From NCBI GenBank assembly GCA_965112735.1, contig OZ218965.1:868001-932000 (forward strand): DNA of 64,000 nt. The letters run 5' to 3'. Shown one piece after another: positions 1-10,188 of this stretch (position 1 is the first letter of the stretch; each line of letters opens with the position of its first letter). The position numbers and the translations under genes were made by a program. This DNA is from Phaeosaccion multiseriatum (taxonomy: Eukaryota; Ochrophyta, other classes). A model generated the notes under the pieces. That model was not told the DNA's origin and searched no databases. It saw nothing but the letters and a program-made list of their open reading frames with translations.

Positions 1-464
1 GAGAGAAGAGGAGCGTGGGTCTCAAGAGGGGCCCACCCAGCAGTATCTTGTCCTCCAAATATGTCTTTCCAAAAAGTCACAGCGTTTCGCTCTGTATGCA
101 CCCCTTAACGCATTCTTCCTCCTATGCTCAATACTACACGGTACCGACCGCTTCAGGTGGAACAAGGTTACCACGACTCCCGTTCAGGAGGCATCACGGA
201 TAACGGGAGGGTTTGGGCGTCGACTGCAAAACGGATCAGAGAGTGTGGAGGTGAGGAAACGGAGACTGACCGAAGGCTCGCCGTTCCGCTCCCATGCATC
301 TCGTTCCTGACCTGAACTGAACTGGGATGAAGGCCGACACAAGACAGAGGACTTCACTGAGGGCCTCGGGCCTCTACCCCCCAACCCACAGCCTTATGTC
401 CAACCAAGCCCTCCTTTTACCTCACCATCTACCCTGCTCATTGCTCTGTGCTATCGGCGATTAG
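1..464. other. unassigned 5' flank
   Basis: Short open frames exist on both strands, but none has a convincing splice partner or family signature. It may hold introns or exons of the gene ending at 1070. Confidence 0.3.
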
Positions 465-1070
465 GCTCCCCCCTTTTGGAGCGGAGTCTCATCGGCCTAT
501 CCCGTGGGTGGTCCTGTGACGTACCACCGGAAGCACACCTTCAAGCAGCTCGGCAAGCCCACAAGGAGAGAGGGACACGCCTTCACCGCCGTGTCATCCG
601 ACTCCCCCTCCTTCTTCCAGCAGCGACACACTCAAGGTAAGCAGTCCCAAGCGGTGTGTGTGTGGAGCTCGCCAAGACGATCGGAAGGAGCCCTTGCTCG
701 GGGCAGACGAGACGTTGACGAGAGGGGAGGCGAAGTACCAACAGGAGGAGGAGGGGGGCGAGATGATTGTGCTCTGAACTTTAGCAACATTCTCTTCTTC
801 TCCTCGATTCCATACTCTCTGTATCCCGTACCGCATCTTAGATTCTTTCCTTGCCCCCCCCCCCCCCCCCTTGCTTGCTTGCTTGCTGGCTTGTTCCTTC
901 GTGAAGTATACGGAACTACCCCCGAGGTCATTCCCCGGCCCGAGATGATGAAGGTGCTCGTGAGCAACTTGGTCCTGATGGAGCCGCTCGTGGACGCGCA
1001 AACCGTCAGGCCCCCCTTGGAGTGGGACGAGCAAGTCATGAATGCCCCTGTGGGTGTGGGCTCGTCGTGA
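465..1070 (+). CDS. 3' end of an unrecognised protein gene (partial model)
   Basis: Two exons are supported, about 465..636 and 907..1070. The first follows a plausible acceptor (gattag) and ends at a good donor (gtaagc). The second starts after a pyrimidine-rich tract and the acceptor gtgaag. The split codon (G|TA) keeps the frame, giving QRHTQ-VYGTTPEV and running to TGA at 1068-1070. The product has no family I recognise; it is basic in the first exon (KHTFKQLGKPTRR) and ends in PVGVGSS. The 5' exons should lie upstream, partly outside the window. The alternative is a chance ORF, but matching phases across the intron argue against that. Confidence 0.4.
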   Translation, partial: APPFWSGVSSAYPVGGPVTYHRKHTFKQLGKPTRREGHAFTAVSSDSPSFFQQRHTQGKQSQAVCVWSSPRRSEGALARGRRDVDERGGEVPTGGGGGRDDCALNFSNILFFSSIPYSLYPVPHLRFFPCPPPPPLACLLAGLFLREVYGTTPEVIPRPEMMKVLVSNLVLMEPLVDAQTVRPPLEWDEQVMNAPVGVGSS

Positions 1071-1912
1071 AGGCCCAAGTGTTGAGAGGGGGGGGGAAGG
1101 TGGGAAGGCGAATCAGCCACAGGATAGATTAGCTTGATGGGCACACATCGCTCAGTCTTAGCGCAATGTACGCACAGTAGACCCAGCCTACACAGCAAGC
1201 CGGGAGGAGTAACATGTCTCAAAAGCGCTCCAAAATTGGGAGGGAAAGCTTCAGCATCTTGTTAGTTAAGCAGGCCTTCCTTTTCGTGCTCCGAGCTACA
1301 ATATCCCAAACAATGATAGGAGAAGTTAAATACTTAGTGCCATCTATGGTTTTCCCTACTAAGAGCAACTTCTCACCCGCCCCCGGGATTGAACCCCCGA
1401 GGCCGTGTCCCTCAGACTCGTCAGTCCTTCCCATTGGTACAAAGTTGATGCCAGCCAGAAGGATGTGTCTTTCGTGGCGTACCCTCTGGAGCGAGCGCCA
1501 TTGCCATCGACTGCCAAGCGCCTCCAAATTACGCAAACTGAGGCGTCATGTAGGCAGAAGTCCAGCGACTTGGCCGCCGAAAGTGATTTGGATCACCAAC
1601 ATGTGAATTTCGGGACAACCGTAACATTCTGTAACTGTGAGTGATGATGGTCCAAAGTGCTGAGGCAAGAAGAGTACAAATATAGATAGGAGAGTGCCAT
1701 AAGGCCAATAGGAGACCCATAGGGAGCATAGGTCTGGTAGTGCATTCTCTAAACTCCTTGAGTATTCTCGCGATTCAGCACACAGCACACCAACTAAAAT
1801 ACAACAACAGGTGGAAGGAAGTTTAAGCGAGCTTTCGGACAGAAGGAGCAACAAACACAGTGGCCCCTCCCCTCGAAGATTGTAGAGGTGGGTCGCTGGG
1901 AGCAGGAAGGCC
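1071..1912. other. intergenic region with a short retroelement-tail fragment
   Basis: No supported gene. Positions about 1336-1356 contain agtgccatctatggt, which recurs at about 32512 and 36352 next to a LINE-like remnant and probably marks a 3'-tail fragment read on the minus strand. The last part is the promoter and 5' UTR of the ankyrin gene at 1913. Confidence 0.4.
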
Positions 1913-4603
1913 ATGGGCTGCTCTTCGAGCAAGGGACAGGTTGTGGAGAACGCCCAGCATCCTGGTGCTGTGCCCGGAGACAAATCGAGAGGCGCAGACG
2001 AGGCGGGTACGGCGTGGAACACTCCCACGGATGGCCAGCAGGGCCAGCACTACGGCGGAGAGCAGTATGATCAGCAGGAGCAGGCCCATCAGCAACAGTA
2101 CGCAGGTGGTGCCCAATATGATAATGAGCATCAGCAGCAGCAGTATGCCGCTGATTCTCAGTACAATCAGCCGCAGCAGCACTGGGAGGCACAACAACAA
2201 GGATACTACGCACCAGAGCTGGTGCAAGAGCCTTACAACAAGGCAGCGCCGGAAGAGCAGTTTTACAGCTCGCCCCAGGGCTCTATCCAAGGAGATTACA
2301 ATGAGCACCACGAGCAGCAGCAGGAAGCGCTCTACAACTCTCCGCAATACGGAGAACAGACCGCGCCGGAGGTCCACCACGAGAGCCATGTGCAGGGCGT
2401 CTATTACCCCCCTGTCGAAGACTATAGGGGGGGTGGCGCGTACGCTCCCGCTGTTCCAGACTACAGCGTTGGTGGAGCCTACTCTGCCGGTGGCGCCGTT
2501 GCTTCCAGTCCCACCTCAGCAGCAGCCGGCAATGCTGCGTACGCTCATGCCGCCGCCGACATCGAGCTCGAGATCCCTGTTGGGACCGACGGTGTTCGTC
2601 TGGACAGCTTGGAGGAGCGTTCGGTACGTGCGCGGACTGCGTGCGGCGCCGGGGATGTGGGATGGGATGGGAATCGACGATGGGTAGAAGAGGGTTAGAA
2701 GGCATACCAACCAGACATTCACCAACTTGTTAACTTCGTTATGTGCGTGCGTGCGCCCTACTACCTGTAATCTGTTCTTGAGGCCTCCTCCCCCTCACCT
2801 GGGCTCTTGTCCCCCTTGCGTTGACTGATACGTAAGACGAGCTGTCCAACGTTGGATCTCTCAACGTCCTTCATCTCACGAAAATACCCCTTCCCCCCCC
2901 CCCCCTCCTCCTTTCTAGGACCTTCCTCTCTTGGCAGCGGCCGCAGCAGGAAACTTCAAGAAAGTAAGAAGGGGGAAGGGCACAGCGTTTCCAGCAGAGC
3001 CGACGTGCGCTCCTCTTTTGCATCTCCTTCTAACAACCCACACTTGCTCTCCCGCTCCCTCCCTCCCTCCCTCCCTCCCTCGGTTCGCTCGCTCTTCTGC
3101 GGCAACAGGTACACAAGCTGCTGCAGGCAGGCGGCCAAATGGTGAACGGGCAGTGGAAGGACAACTGCCAGGGAGGCCTCAACACCAAGGAGCACACATA
3201 CGGCTTCACAGCCCTCCATGCAGGGTGTCTGAGGATGTTCAGAGCGGTAAGTTGACGGTTATGTTTGAAGTTCATAAACCCTTGAGCGTTGAGTGTGCAT
3301 GTGTGCAGGCAGATACGCCCTGTGGATGGGTTGATGCCTCTGTGCATGTAGAAGGCCGAGGGGTGTTTCCTCGCGGCTCCTCCGCCCCACCTGCTGCGTC
3401 TCATGTTGCTGCTGGTGCTACTGCTGCTGGTGCTTCTTCTGCACTATTGCTCGATGCGAAGGGGCCCTTTCCTCCTCCGCCCTTCTCTTTCTGAGTGTGT
3501 GGGAGTGTTCGCTGGTGTCCGGGCCTCTCTCGTCTTCTGATCCATGCTACCACCCTTCCGTTGACTCGCAACGCATAAGAGGGATCGACCGCATGCCTCG
3601 GACGGTGTATCTACCTACCGAACCACAGAGGAGGCCTCCCATGAAAGTTCTCGCTCCTCTATTGTCCTTCTCTCTGTGATGTTGCTCCTCCTCTACTTGA
3701 TCGGCCCTCTGCTGCAGCTGTACATCATCACCACGCTGAAGGAGAAGGGAGCGAGAGGAGGGAATCGCGACAGACGGGGTCGTAACGCATGGACGTGCTG
3801 GAAAGATTACTCCGAAGACAGGCACTTCGCACGAGCGCTCACCAAGAGCATCAGGGTCGGGTTAAAGGTGAATATGGGAAGGAGGGAGGGGGGACGGCAG
3901 GGAGGGGAGGGGAAAGGGAGGGAGGGAGGGGGGAGGGAGGGAGGGTGAGCGGGAGGGAGCGAGGTGGGAGGGTGGGAGAGAGGGAGAGAGGGAGGGAGGG
4001 AGGGAGGCAGGGAGGGAGGGAAGGCAGAGAGGGGAGGGGGAAGGCAGAGAGGGAGGGAGGGAGTGGGAGAGGAAGGGAGGGGAAGGGAGAAAGGCGGAGG
4101 GAGCAAGGCGGAGGGAGAAAGACGGAGGGACGGAGGCGGGGAGGGAAGAGAAGTAACCATGGGAGACAGACAAACTGGGAGGTGACGGGGGCTGGGGAGA
4201 AGCCGTCGTGGTGAGCACAACGTCTAACTCTACCTCGTGTCAGTGAATAAGCACCGCCGTGGGAGTGCTTCGGAGGGCTTGATGATTGCAAGTCTCGACC
4301 TCCAATCATTGTCCCATCCTCACCCTTTGCATGCCCCTCCCTTCCCTGCTTACTCGTGCGCTTGCTTGTTGCCTGTTAAAGGTGGCCACCAACACGGCGT
4401 ACAGCCCCACCAAGAAGCCCAAGACCGAGAACTTTGGCGACACCTTCGATGCTGACGAGGCCCTCAAGAGGACGCATAGCGACAGCAGCAACAGCAGCGA
4501 GAGCGATAGCGACAGCGATAGCAGCGACTCCTCTTCCTCTTCTTCCTCCTCCTCCTCCTCCTCCTCCACTTCCTCCTCCACTTCCTCCTCTTCTTCCTCC
4601 TCT

Positions 4604-4635
<32 letters not shown>

Positions 4636-6051
4636 ATCGTCGTCGTCCTCCGGCCGCCCTCGAAGAATCAAGCATGCTCTGTCCAGGGCCGTCAAAGCAG
4701 GAAACCTCCCGGAGGTGACGCGACTACTGAGCGTCAATAAACCCGGCATGGGAGTCAACGACGTGGAAAATGACGGCGAGACGCCGCTCTTCAAGGCGGT
4801 GCACGCGCTCAACGTCCCCATGGTGCAGCTGTTGGTTGACCACGGGGCGCTGCCAGACGCCGTTTCAGAGAAGAACGAGCAGTGCGTGTTCCAGCTGGCC
4901 ATGCAGCAGGTCTTCGAGCCGGTGCGTGTGTGTATGTGTGTGTGTTTATGTGTTTGTGTGTGTCTGGGCTTCTTCAGGGGTGTCCAAAGAGGACCATCCG
5001 CTACATCAACGAACGGATTGACGTTGCTGCTGCACGTGCTCCTCCTCGCTGGCTTGTTCCGTCTTTTGTCCGGCTATTGAAGATCATACTCAGACAACGC
5101 CTTTCCCTCTCACCCCGCCTCTCTCCTTGTTGTGCTCCTTCCGGCAGGCTCATGTGGTGAAGCTCCTCCTCCAGGAGGGCGCAGACTACAAGCTCCTGGA
5201 CAACGAGTACAATCGGTAAGTCTCTGCCCCTTCCCATGGCACCTTCCTTTATCCCACATCACTGCGCAAAGCTCGTCTCATGCGAGTGTGCCCTCAAAGT
5301 GGGGCGCTTCGGGTCGACCACAGACCACAACCCCTCCTGTCCTTATCGTTTCTCTCAGCTGCGAGCGCGCTTGCCTGTGTGCTTGCGTCCATACTCACGA
5401 ACCACGACTCCCTCCGGCCTTGCCTGCCTGCCTGCCTGACTGCCTGACCCACTGCCTCCCTGCCTGCCTGCCTGCCTGACTGACTGCCTGATTGACTGAC
5501 TGACTGACTGACTGATTGACTGCCTGCCTGACTGACTGACTGACTGACTGACTGACTGACTGACTGACTGACTGACTGACTGACTGACTGACTGACTGAC
5601 TGACTGCTTTGTGGGGCGTTCTCCATCAGGCCCTTCTCGGTGAGCGGGCCGGATCTTGAAAATCGCTTCAAGGCCACAACGTCATACTTGCAGGTACGTA
5701 GATCTGTGTCCTGACAGTTTGCTTCTCATTGCTCTGGGGCAGAGTAGTAGAGATGATGCCCGGAGCGACTTTCCACGCTTACAGTAAGGGGTGGGGTTGG
5801 TCGGAGTGCAGGAGTGCATGCGGACATGCATTTGTGCAACCTTGCCTGGCAAGATGCCCCGAACATCCTGATTCGATCAAAGCCTCGAGAGTCGCCTCAG
5901 TCTCCCCTCCCTCCACCCTCTCCCGTTCCTCGACCCACCCCCCCTCCCCCTCCCCCTTCCCCTCCAGGTCACGGCAGGGCGCTTCACTCTCGGCAACACG
6001 CGTAACTTTGATGCCCAGCGGCCCTCCGCCCCGTTGCCTTCCCCACTCTAG
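1913..6051 (+). CDS. ankyrin-repeat protein with N-terminal lipidation motif
   Basis: Probable membrane-tethered adaptor of about 599 residues. Exons: 1913..2623, 2919..2963, 3109..3246, 3718..3867, 4382..4921, 5148..5215, 5630..5693, 5968..6051; all phases agree. The protein starts MGCSSSK, a classic N-myristoylation (Gly2) plus palmitoylation (Cys3) signal, which fixes the start. Residues 20-200 are rich in Gln, Tyr, Gly and Ala. Exons 2-4 encode ankyrin-like units (AAGNFKKVHKLLQAGG, GFTALHAGC). Exon 5 carries a Ser/Asp-rich then poly-Ser run (about 381-438), followed by clear ankyrin repeats (GETPLFKAV, VQLLVDHGA, VKLLLQEGADYK). The C-terminus is short and basic. Introns hold GGGA, (GACT)n and (GT)n tracts. 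Partners cannot be deduced; ankyrins mediate protein-protein contacts. Existence is near certain; exact exon 2-4 borders are less so. Confidence 0.88.
3886..4150 (+). repeat. (GGGA)n-like purine tract in intron
   Basis: Almost uninterrupted G/A sequence with a drifting GGGA/GGGAGGGA unit, in intron 4 of the ankyrin gene. Long frames across it on both strands are low-complexity artefacts. Confidence 0.85.
5413..5606 (+). repeat. (GACT)n / (GCCT)n microsatellite
   Basis: Tetranucleotide array in intron 6 of the ankyrin gene, shifting from cctgc-type to gact-type units. The same (GACT)n unit recurs at 41.7 kb. Confidence 0.9.
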
Positions 6052-6258
6052 GGAGGCCGACTCTGAGAAACGACATTGGGGCAAGACCCGGGGACTCATC
6101 TTAGGAAAGATGGTGGCTTGCTACCAGCAATTTTTATGTTTGAAAGAAGTGGACAGTAGCAGAGGATCAGGGCGGGGAGGAAGCGCACTATAAAAAAAAA
6201 AAATAGCTTCATTTAATTCAATTAATCCCGGATTATCCTGGGTGTCTTATCCTGATGT

Positions 6259-7024
6259 TTACCACCAGCCACCCCACTTCTTGTGGCCCCACTTCTTGTG
6301 GCCGCCCCAGCCGCCCCACTTGCGGCCGCCCCAGCCACCCCACTTCTTGTGGCCCCACTTCTTGTGGCCGCCCCAGCCGCCCCACGAGCCAGAGCCAGAG
6401 CCGGAGCCGGAGCCAGAGCCTGACCAGGACCCAGAGCCGGACCAGCTATACGTGCGGGAAAGGAGGGCGAGGAGGGCAGCATGGCCAAAGCGAAGAGGAA
6501 GACGAACGAGTCCGAGTCGAGGCCCGTCACGGGGCAGTGAAGAGGAAGAAAGAGAGGCGCGATGCGTAGCGCGAGGAGGGCAGTATGGCCAAAGCGAAGA
6601 GGAAGACGAATGAGTCCGAGTCGAGGCCCGTCACCGCAGATGAAGAAAGAGGGCGCGATGCGTAGCGCGAGGAGGGCAACATGGCCAAAGCGAAAAAGGA
6701 AGACGAACGAGTCCGAGTCGAGGCCCGTCACGGGGCAGTGAAGAGGAAGAAAGAGGGCGCGATGGGTAGCCACAGAAAGAGGTAACGAAGAGAGAGGAGA
6801 AGACGCGAAGCGAAGTCAGTGTCGAGCGCAAAGATCAGAAGATAGACAGCCACGCAGAGACAAAGAAGAGGAAGAGAAGAGCGGAGCAAGCTGGGTCAAA
6901 ATGCGTATGTCTTTGCTTCAAGCACTCACAGTTCACGCTGGTCCTCCTCGGCGAGCGGCACGGTGGCGCCAGTGACGAGGGCGAGGGCGGCGATGAAGCC
7001 CAGGAGCACGTGCATGATGTTCAT
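6259..7024 (-). CDS. P1: secreted Gly/Ser- and His-Lys-Trp-rich protein
   Basis: Predicted 93-residue secreted protein in two exons: 6930..7024 and 6259..6445 (donor GTGAGT, acceptor TATAG). Exon 1 encodes a signal peptide with hydrophobic core LLGFIAALALV and likely cleavage after VTGA, then a short acidic segment TVPLAEEDQRE. The split Leu codon joins a (Gly-Ser)n linker containing two Trp. The C-terminal half is built from GGHKKWGHKKWGGW repeats and ends in WW. Four copies share this architecture (P1-P4). The composition resembles structural, adhesive or membrane-active glycine-rich peptides, but no family is recognised and function is inference. It is divergent from Q1, whose start lies 231 bp away, so a shared promoter is likely. 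The start is supported by identical exon 1 length (95 nt) in all copies. Confidence 0.8.
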
Positions 7025-7134
7025 GGTGGTGGTAGGAGAGGTTGGAGAGACAAAGGCGTTGTCTTGGCAGGGTAGGGTTGGTTGTGATGCCCTAGGGAGG
7101 AAGCATGTCATGTCAAAGATACTTTGGTATCCCT

Positions 7135-7145
7135 CAAATAAAAGG
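7135..7145 (+). promoter_or_regulatory. TATA-like box in P1/Q1 divergent promoter
   Basis: caaataaaagg lies between the divergent starts of P1 (7024) and Q1 (7256). Similar boxes sit in the same place in the other pairs: caaataaataaaagg near 11043, caaataaaag at 13638, and a diverged aaatataagg near 17148. Conservation among the copies is partly due to recent duplication, so this is only suggestive. Confidence 0.35.
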
Positions 7146-7255
7146 CTCCAAGGGCGCTTTGGCCGGACCACCCGACTGGAGGGGCTCCGGGTTGGGATGC
7201 CAGTCCAGTCCTTACAATCCTTCCCATTCCTCGCTGTACTGCGGCACGGGAGGAG

Positions 7256-7562
7256 ATGGCCATGGTCTACAGTGCGGCGATTGCCGTGCTCCTCGCTAAG
7301 CTGCGTCTTCCCAACGCCGTCGGGCACACGGTGAGTGGCCTCCCGGAGATGGACTTTGTGGGGAATGTAGGTGCTGAGAGAGTCTTGCTCTCGTGCCTCG
7401 CAGCACGTACTTGTCCACGGTGTGACGGGTGCTCGCTCTGCTCCACTCGATGGTCACCTCGTCCCCGTCACTTGCTCCTTCGTGGCGAATGTGGCTTCAG
7501 ATTGCGGCGATCTTGCTGTCCTTGTTAGTACCAATACCGGAGGCGCAGATTATGAGTACTGA
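7256..7562 (+). CDS. Q1: small putative secreted protein
   Basis: Two-exon model, 7256..7330 and 7404..7562, 77 residues. Exon 1 gives MAMVYSAAIAVLLA, a possible signal peptide, and ends at donor GTGAGT. Exon 2 starts after ctcgcag and encodes a segment with two Cys (TCSFVANVASDCGDLAVLV) that looks like a small beta-rich domain. The frame is supported by copies 2 and 3: in this stretch most differences fall on third codon positions of the plus frame. Q1 ends DYEY, lacking the last residues of Q3. Downstream, phase-compatible segments at about 7621-7706 (Cys-rich, GHCCLDLSRDAC) and 7846-7950 (DLTGVPLSSGG) could be further exons of this or an alternative transcript, so the 3' structure is uncertain. 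Family unknown. Confidence 0.5.
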
Positions 7563-8447
7563 TTTGACACTTACCCCTTTCTCGGGAGCCATCATCTTGC
7601 TTCGTCGCTCGTGCCCAGACCTGCACGGCGTCCGGCCACTGCTGTCTCGACCTTTCACGCGACGCCTGCACAGCGGATGAGGACGAAGAAGGCGTACAAG
7701 GTGGGCGTGGTGCGCATGCCTCCTGCTCACCGATCCGACCCCCCCTTGCGGCCTGCATGAGCTCTTGCTCATACCCTCCGCCCTTGATCTTTGCTTTGTT
7801 GCTCTACGCTACTATGTGCTGCGCGCACGCTCAGGGACTTTGCCGACCGCGCCACCGCGGCACTAGCTACAGAGGAGACTAGTCCCACAGGGGATTTGAC
7901 GGGCGTTCCATTGAGCTCTGGTGGCGCAGTAGAGGGAGCGAGCGCATGAGAACCTGGAGTGTTCGATCCGTGCTTCTCCTGCAGCGCGTTTGGGTGCGTC
8001 TTCCCCACCCTTGTGCCCGCTCACAGTGCCGTGTCTTTGTTCTTCCTCGCTTCCTCTTTGAAGCGACTTCTACTTCCACACGTGCGTGAGTCCTCTTGCT
8101 TGATCCTAAGTCTCGATCTCGGCAGCGAATGGGGACAATGACTATCGAGCGGGAGGCGGATCGCCGCGGAGGCCTCTGGCAAAGCTGAGGCCTTCATTTA
8201 TTTCCCAGGGGGCCCACCCAAAAAGACCTACCCAATAACTCAAAAACCTGGATTATTCTGCCAAGAAGGCTGTTTGCTTCGCCTTCACGCCCCCACTGGC
8301 TCATCTACGCCTCTCCATTCGCTCAGCGGCTTGTTGCTACTGGTCCGGGTCAACGCCTCTCGGTCAAGCACCGCCCAGGCTAGTAAGTGCTACGGATGGA
8401 TGGCCTGCTTGCTCATAGACCGCTCGTGTGTGGCTTGTGGAGCAGGC
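7563..8447. other. conserved region downstream of Q1
   Basis: Present in all four units. It carries the possible extra Q exons described under Q1 and then sequence leading into the zinc-finger gene. A donor-like site (agtaagtg) near 8382 may end an upstream exon of W1. No complete model can be defended. Confidence 0.35.
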
Positions 8448-8700
8448 TGTTGTAGTTCGGAAAGAGAGAAGGAAGCGCTGGCAAGCGTAGACGAAAGGAA
8501 AGCTGAGAGACGAGAAAAAGCCTTGGTGAAAAACCGAGTAAATTACTAAGATCTCCTGCTAGGAGAGAACTATCGCACGTGAATATGACCACGTGGAGCC
8601 TAGGGGTAGTCAGAGTTAAGTAACTCTACAGTCAAGCGCAAAAAAGGAAGTCAATGAATCTTCTGTAACTGTACAGGAATGTCACACACACACTATGATA
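8448..8700. mobile_element. 253-bp insertion in W1, possible solo LTR
   Basis: Absent from the otherwise near-identical duplicate (14955-14965). It is flanked by the 5-bp direct repeat CAGGC (8443-8447 and 8701-8705), which is single in the empty copy. It starts TGTTGTAG and ends ...ATGATA(CA), with imperfect inverted termini. Size, TG start and 5-bp target duplication fit a solo LTR; a small non-autonomous DNA element is the alternative. Confidence 0.6.
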
Positions 8701-8956
8701 CAGGCCTGCTGCCCCCCCCCCCCCCCGAACTCTCCCCTCGTTCAGGACGCTGGTCGCCTCAACCCTCTTTGACGAAGGTCCTTCTCGTCACTGTCTCCTC
8801 CCTTTCCAACCGATGCAACTCTAACCCTGTAGTCCCTTGTGTTCCTGACTTTCGAATGCCTTCCATCCATCTGGCTGTGCTTCACTTGCTCAGCTTGCGT
8901 GTGCCCCAGACGCAGACGCAGGACGCGCGGAGGCCTTCGACACGAGCGAGCAGTAG

Positions 8957-9619
8957 CCCCGAGGTCAAGGCGTCAGGTGGTTCTCCCTCCGCACCTCGAG
9001 CAAGAAGGGGAAGGCGAGTGTCTGGCCGCAGGCGATCATAGGTAATGGCAGATGTACTGTGGAAAGGTGCGCTAAGTCTGAATTCCGCGAAGGGCTTTGC
9101 CGTCGACTTGGTGGGGCCCGCTTCTGCTCTGTGCAGGGCTGCGGCACGCATGCGAAGAACGGAGGCGTTTGTGTGAAGGTGAAGCGCTGCCGCATAGAGG
9201 GGTGCCAGAAGCAGGTGCAGCGAGGAGGCGGTTGCATTTCTCATGGGGCTCAGGTCAAGCGCTGCCGCGTTGGAGAGTGTGATAAGCTGGCGCGCGGAGG
9301 GACGTGCAACGGCATGTGCGAGAGGCATGCGCGCATCAGCAGCGAGGGAGGAGGCAGAGGAGAGAGACAGCGCGCGCTCAAGAAGGCCTCCCCCGCAATG
9401 GCCGCTAGGAGGGCGAGGCGTGCACGGGAGGGAAGGGCAAGAAGCGAGGAGGGAGGAAGTCTCGCACCGCCTCTAGCCCTGCTGCCGCTGCTCGTGCACA
9501 GGGGTAAGGGTAAGGGGGGGAGCAGCCCAATAGCCGTCGTGCAGCGAAGAAGAGGAAGGCACACCGTGTGGGGGACGAGGTCCAGCTGCCGAAGCGGTTC
9601 CGCAGGTACCGCTGAGTGA
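8957..9619 (+). CDS. W1: WRKY19-like C-x4-C zinc-finger repeat protein (partial model)
   Basis: An open frame encodes tandem Cys-rich repeats: CTVERC, CSVQGC, CRIEGC and CRVGEC, each followed by a Cys and, in the last two, a His (C-x4-C-x8/11-C-x2-H style, e.g. CISHGAQVKRC and CERHA). This pattern is widespread in stramenopile proteins annotated as WRKY19-like zinc fingers. The C-terminal part is Arg/Lys/Ala-rich and may be mis-framed or spliced. No in-frame ATG precedes the first repeat after the stop at 8954, so at least one upstream exon is missing from this model, perhaps ending near 8383. The role is unknown; DNA or protein binding is inferred from the repeats. Confidence 0.6.
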   Translation, partial: PRGQGVRWFSLRTSSKKGKASVWPQAIIGNGRCTVERCAKSEFREGLCRRLGGARFCSVQGCGTHAKNGGVCVKVKRCRIEGCQKQVQRGGGCISHGAQVKRCRVGECDKLARGGTCNGMCERHARISSEGGGRGERQRALKKASPAMAARRARRAREGRARSEEGGSLAPPLALLPLLVHRGKGKGGSSPIAVVQRRRGRHTVWGTRSSCRSGSAGTAE

Positions 9620-10188
9620 CTATTTGTGCGCCGACGGGCTCAGAGAGATGGCGGGACGTGAGATGAACAGAAGGTTGTGATTGGCGTTATAGAGGGCGAT
9701 GTGGAGTGCCTTGAGTCTTGAACTGAAGAGGGAATGGAGAGGAGCAGGGCTGCATGTGGGAGTTAGACGACCTCGTTTGTCTTCTACTCGCCGGGGATGG
9801 GTCCGTGAAGAGGCAGCGATTGAGCAATAATGGCGTGGCTGCTAGGGCACCCTCCTCAGCTGCCGAGGCTTTAGGCCACCGAGATTCCCTTGGCGGCAAG
9901 TCCATGCAGAGCATGCAGGGCGTTGGGGCGCAGAGAGCTAACACATACCGAATACATATTACGACCTGTCGCTACGCCTCCTTCTTCTCTCCAATCAGCA
10001 GGTATACAGTAGCATGAGGACAGTAGCAGAGGATCAGGGCGGGGAGGAAGCGCAGAGATGCGCGCGAAGGGAAAGCAGGGAGCGACGCTGATAAAGCAGC
10101 ATTGCGAGCGTTGAGGGGTGAAAATTGTGTTTAAATTAGATATGCCCGGCTTATCCTGGAGGTCACCCGTTTGTCTCTGTGGTCATAT
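9620..10188. other. spacer between W1 and P2
   Basis: Nearly identical to 15867-16439. No supported gene. It includes the 37-bp motif at 10018-10054 and the 3' flank of P2. Confidence 0.5.

Noticed and set aside
1370-1450. tRNA gene on the minus strand (T-loop-like ggttcaatccc).
   Set aside because: The T stem does not pair properly and no acceptor stem or D arm could be assembled; kept only as a possible SINE promoter remnant.
3807-4309. Pro/Ser-rich minus-strand ORFs.
   Set aside because: Produced by the GGGA purine tract in an intron.
4306-4902. Minus-strand acidic ORF (poly-Glu).
   Set aside because: Shadow of the poly-Ser exon of the ankyrin gene, which has correct phases and ankyrin motifs.
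7497-7772. Minus-strand ORFs in the Q loci (LIICASGIG-like).
   Set aside because: Interrupted by a stop in most copies, and substitutions between copies are mainly non-silent in that frame but silent in the plus frame.
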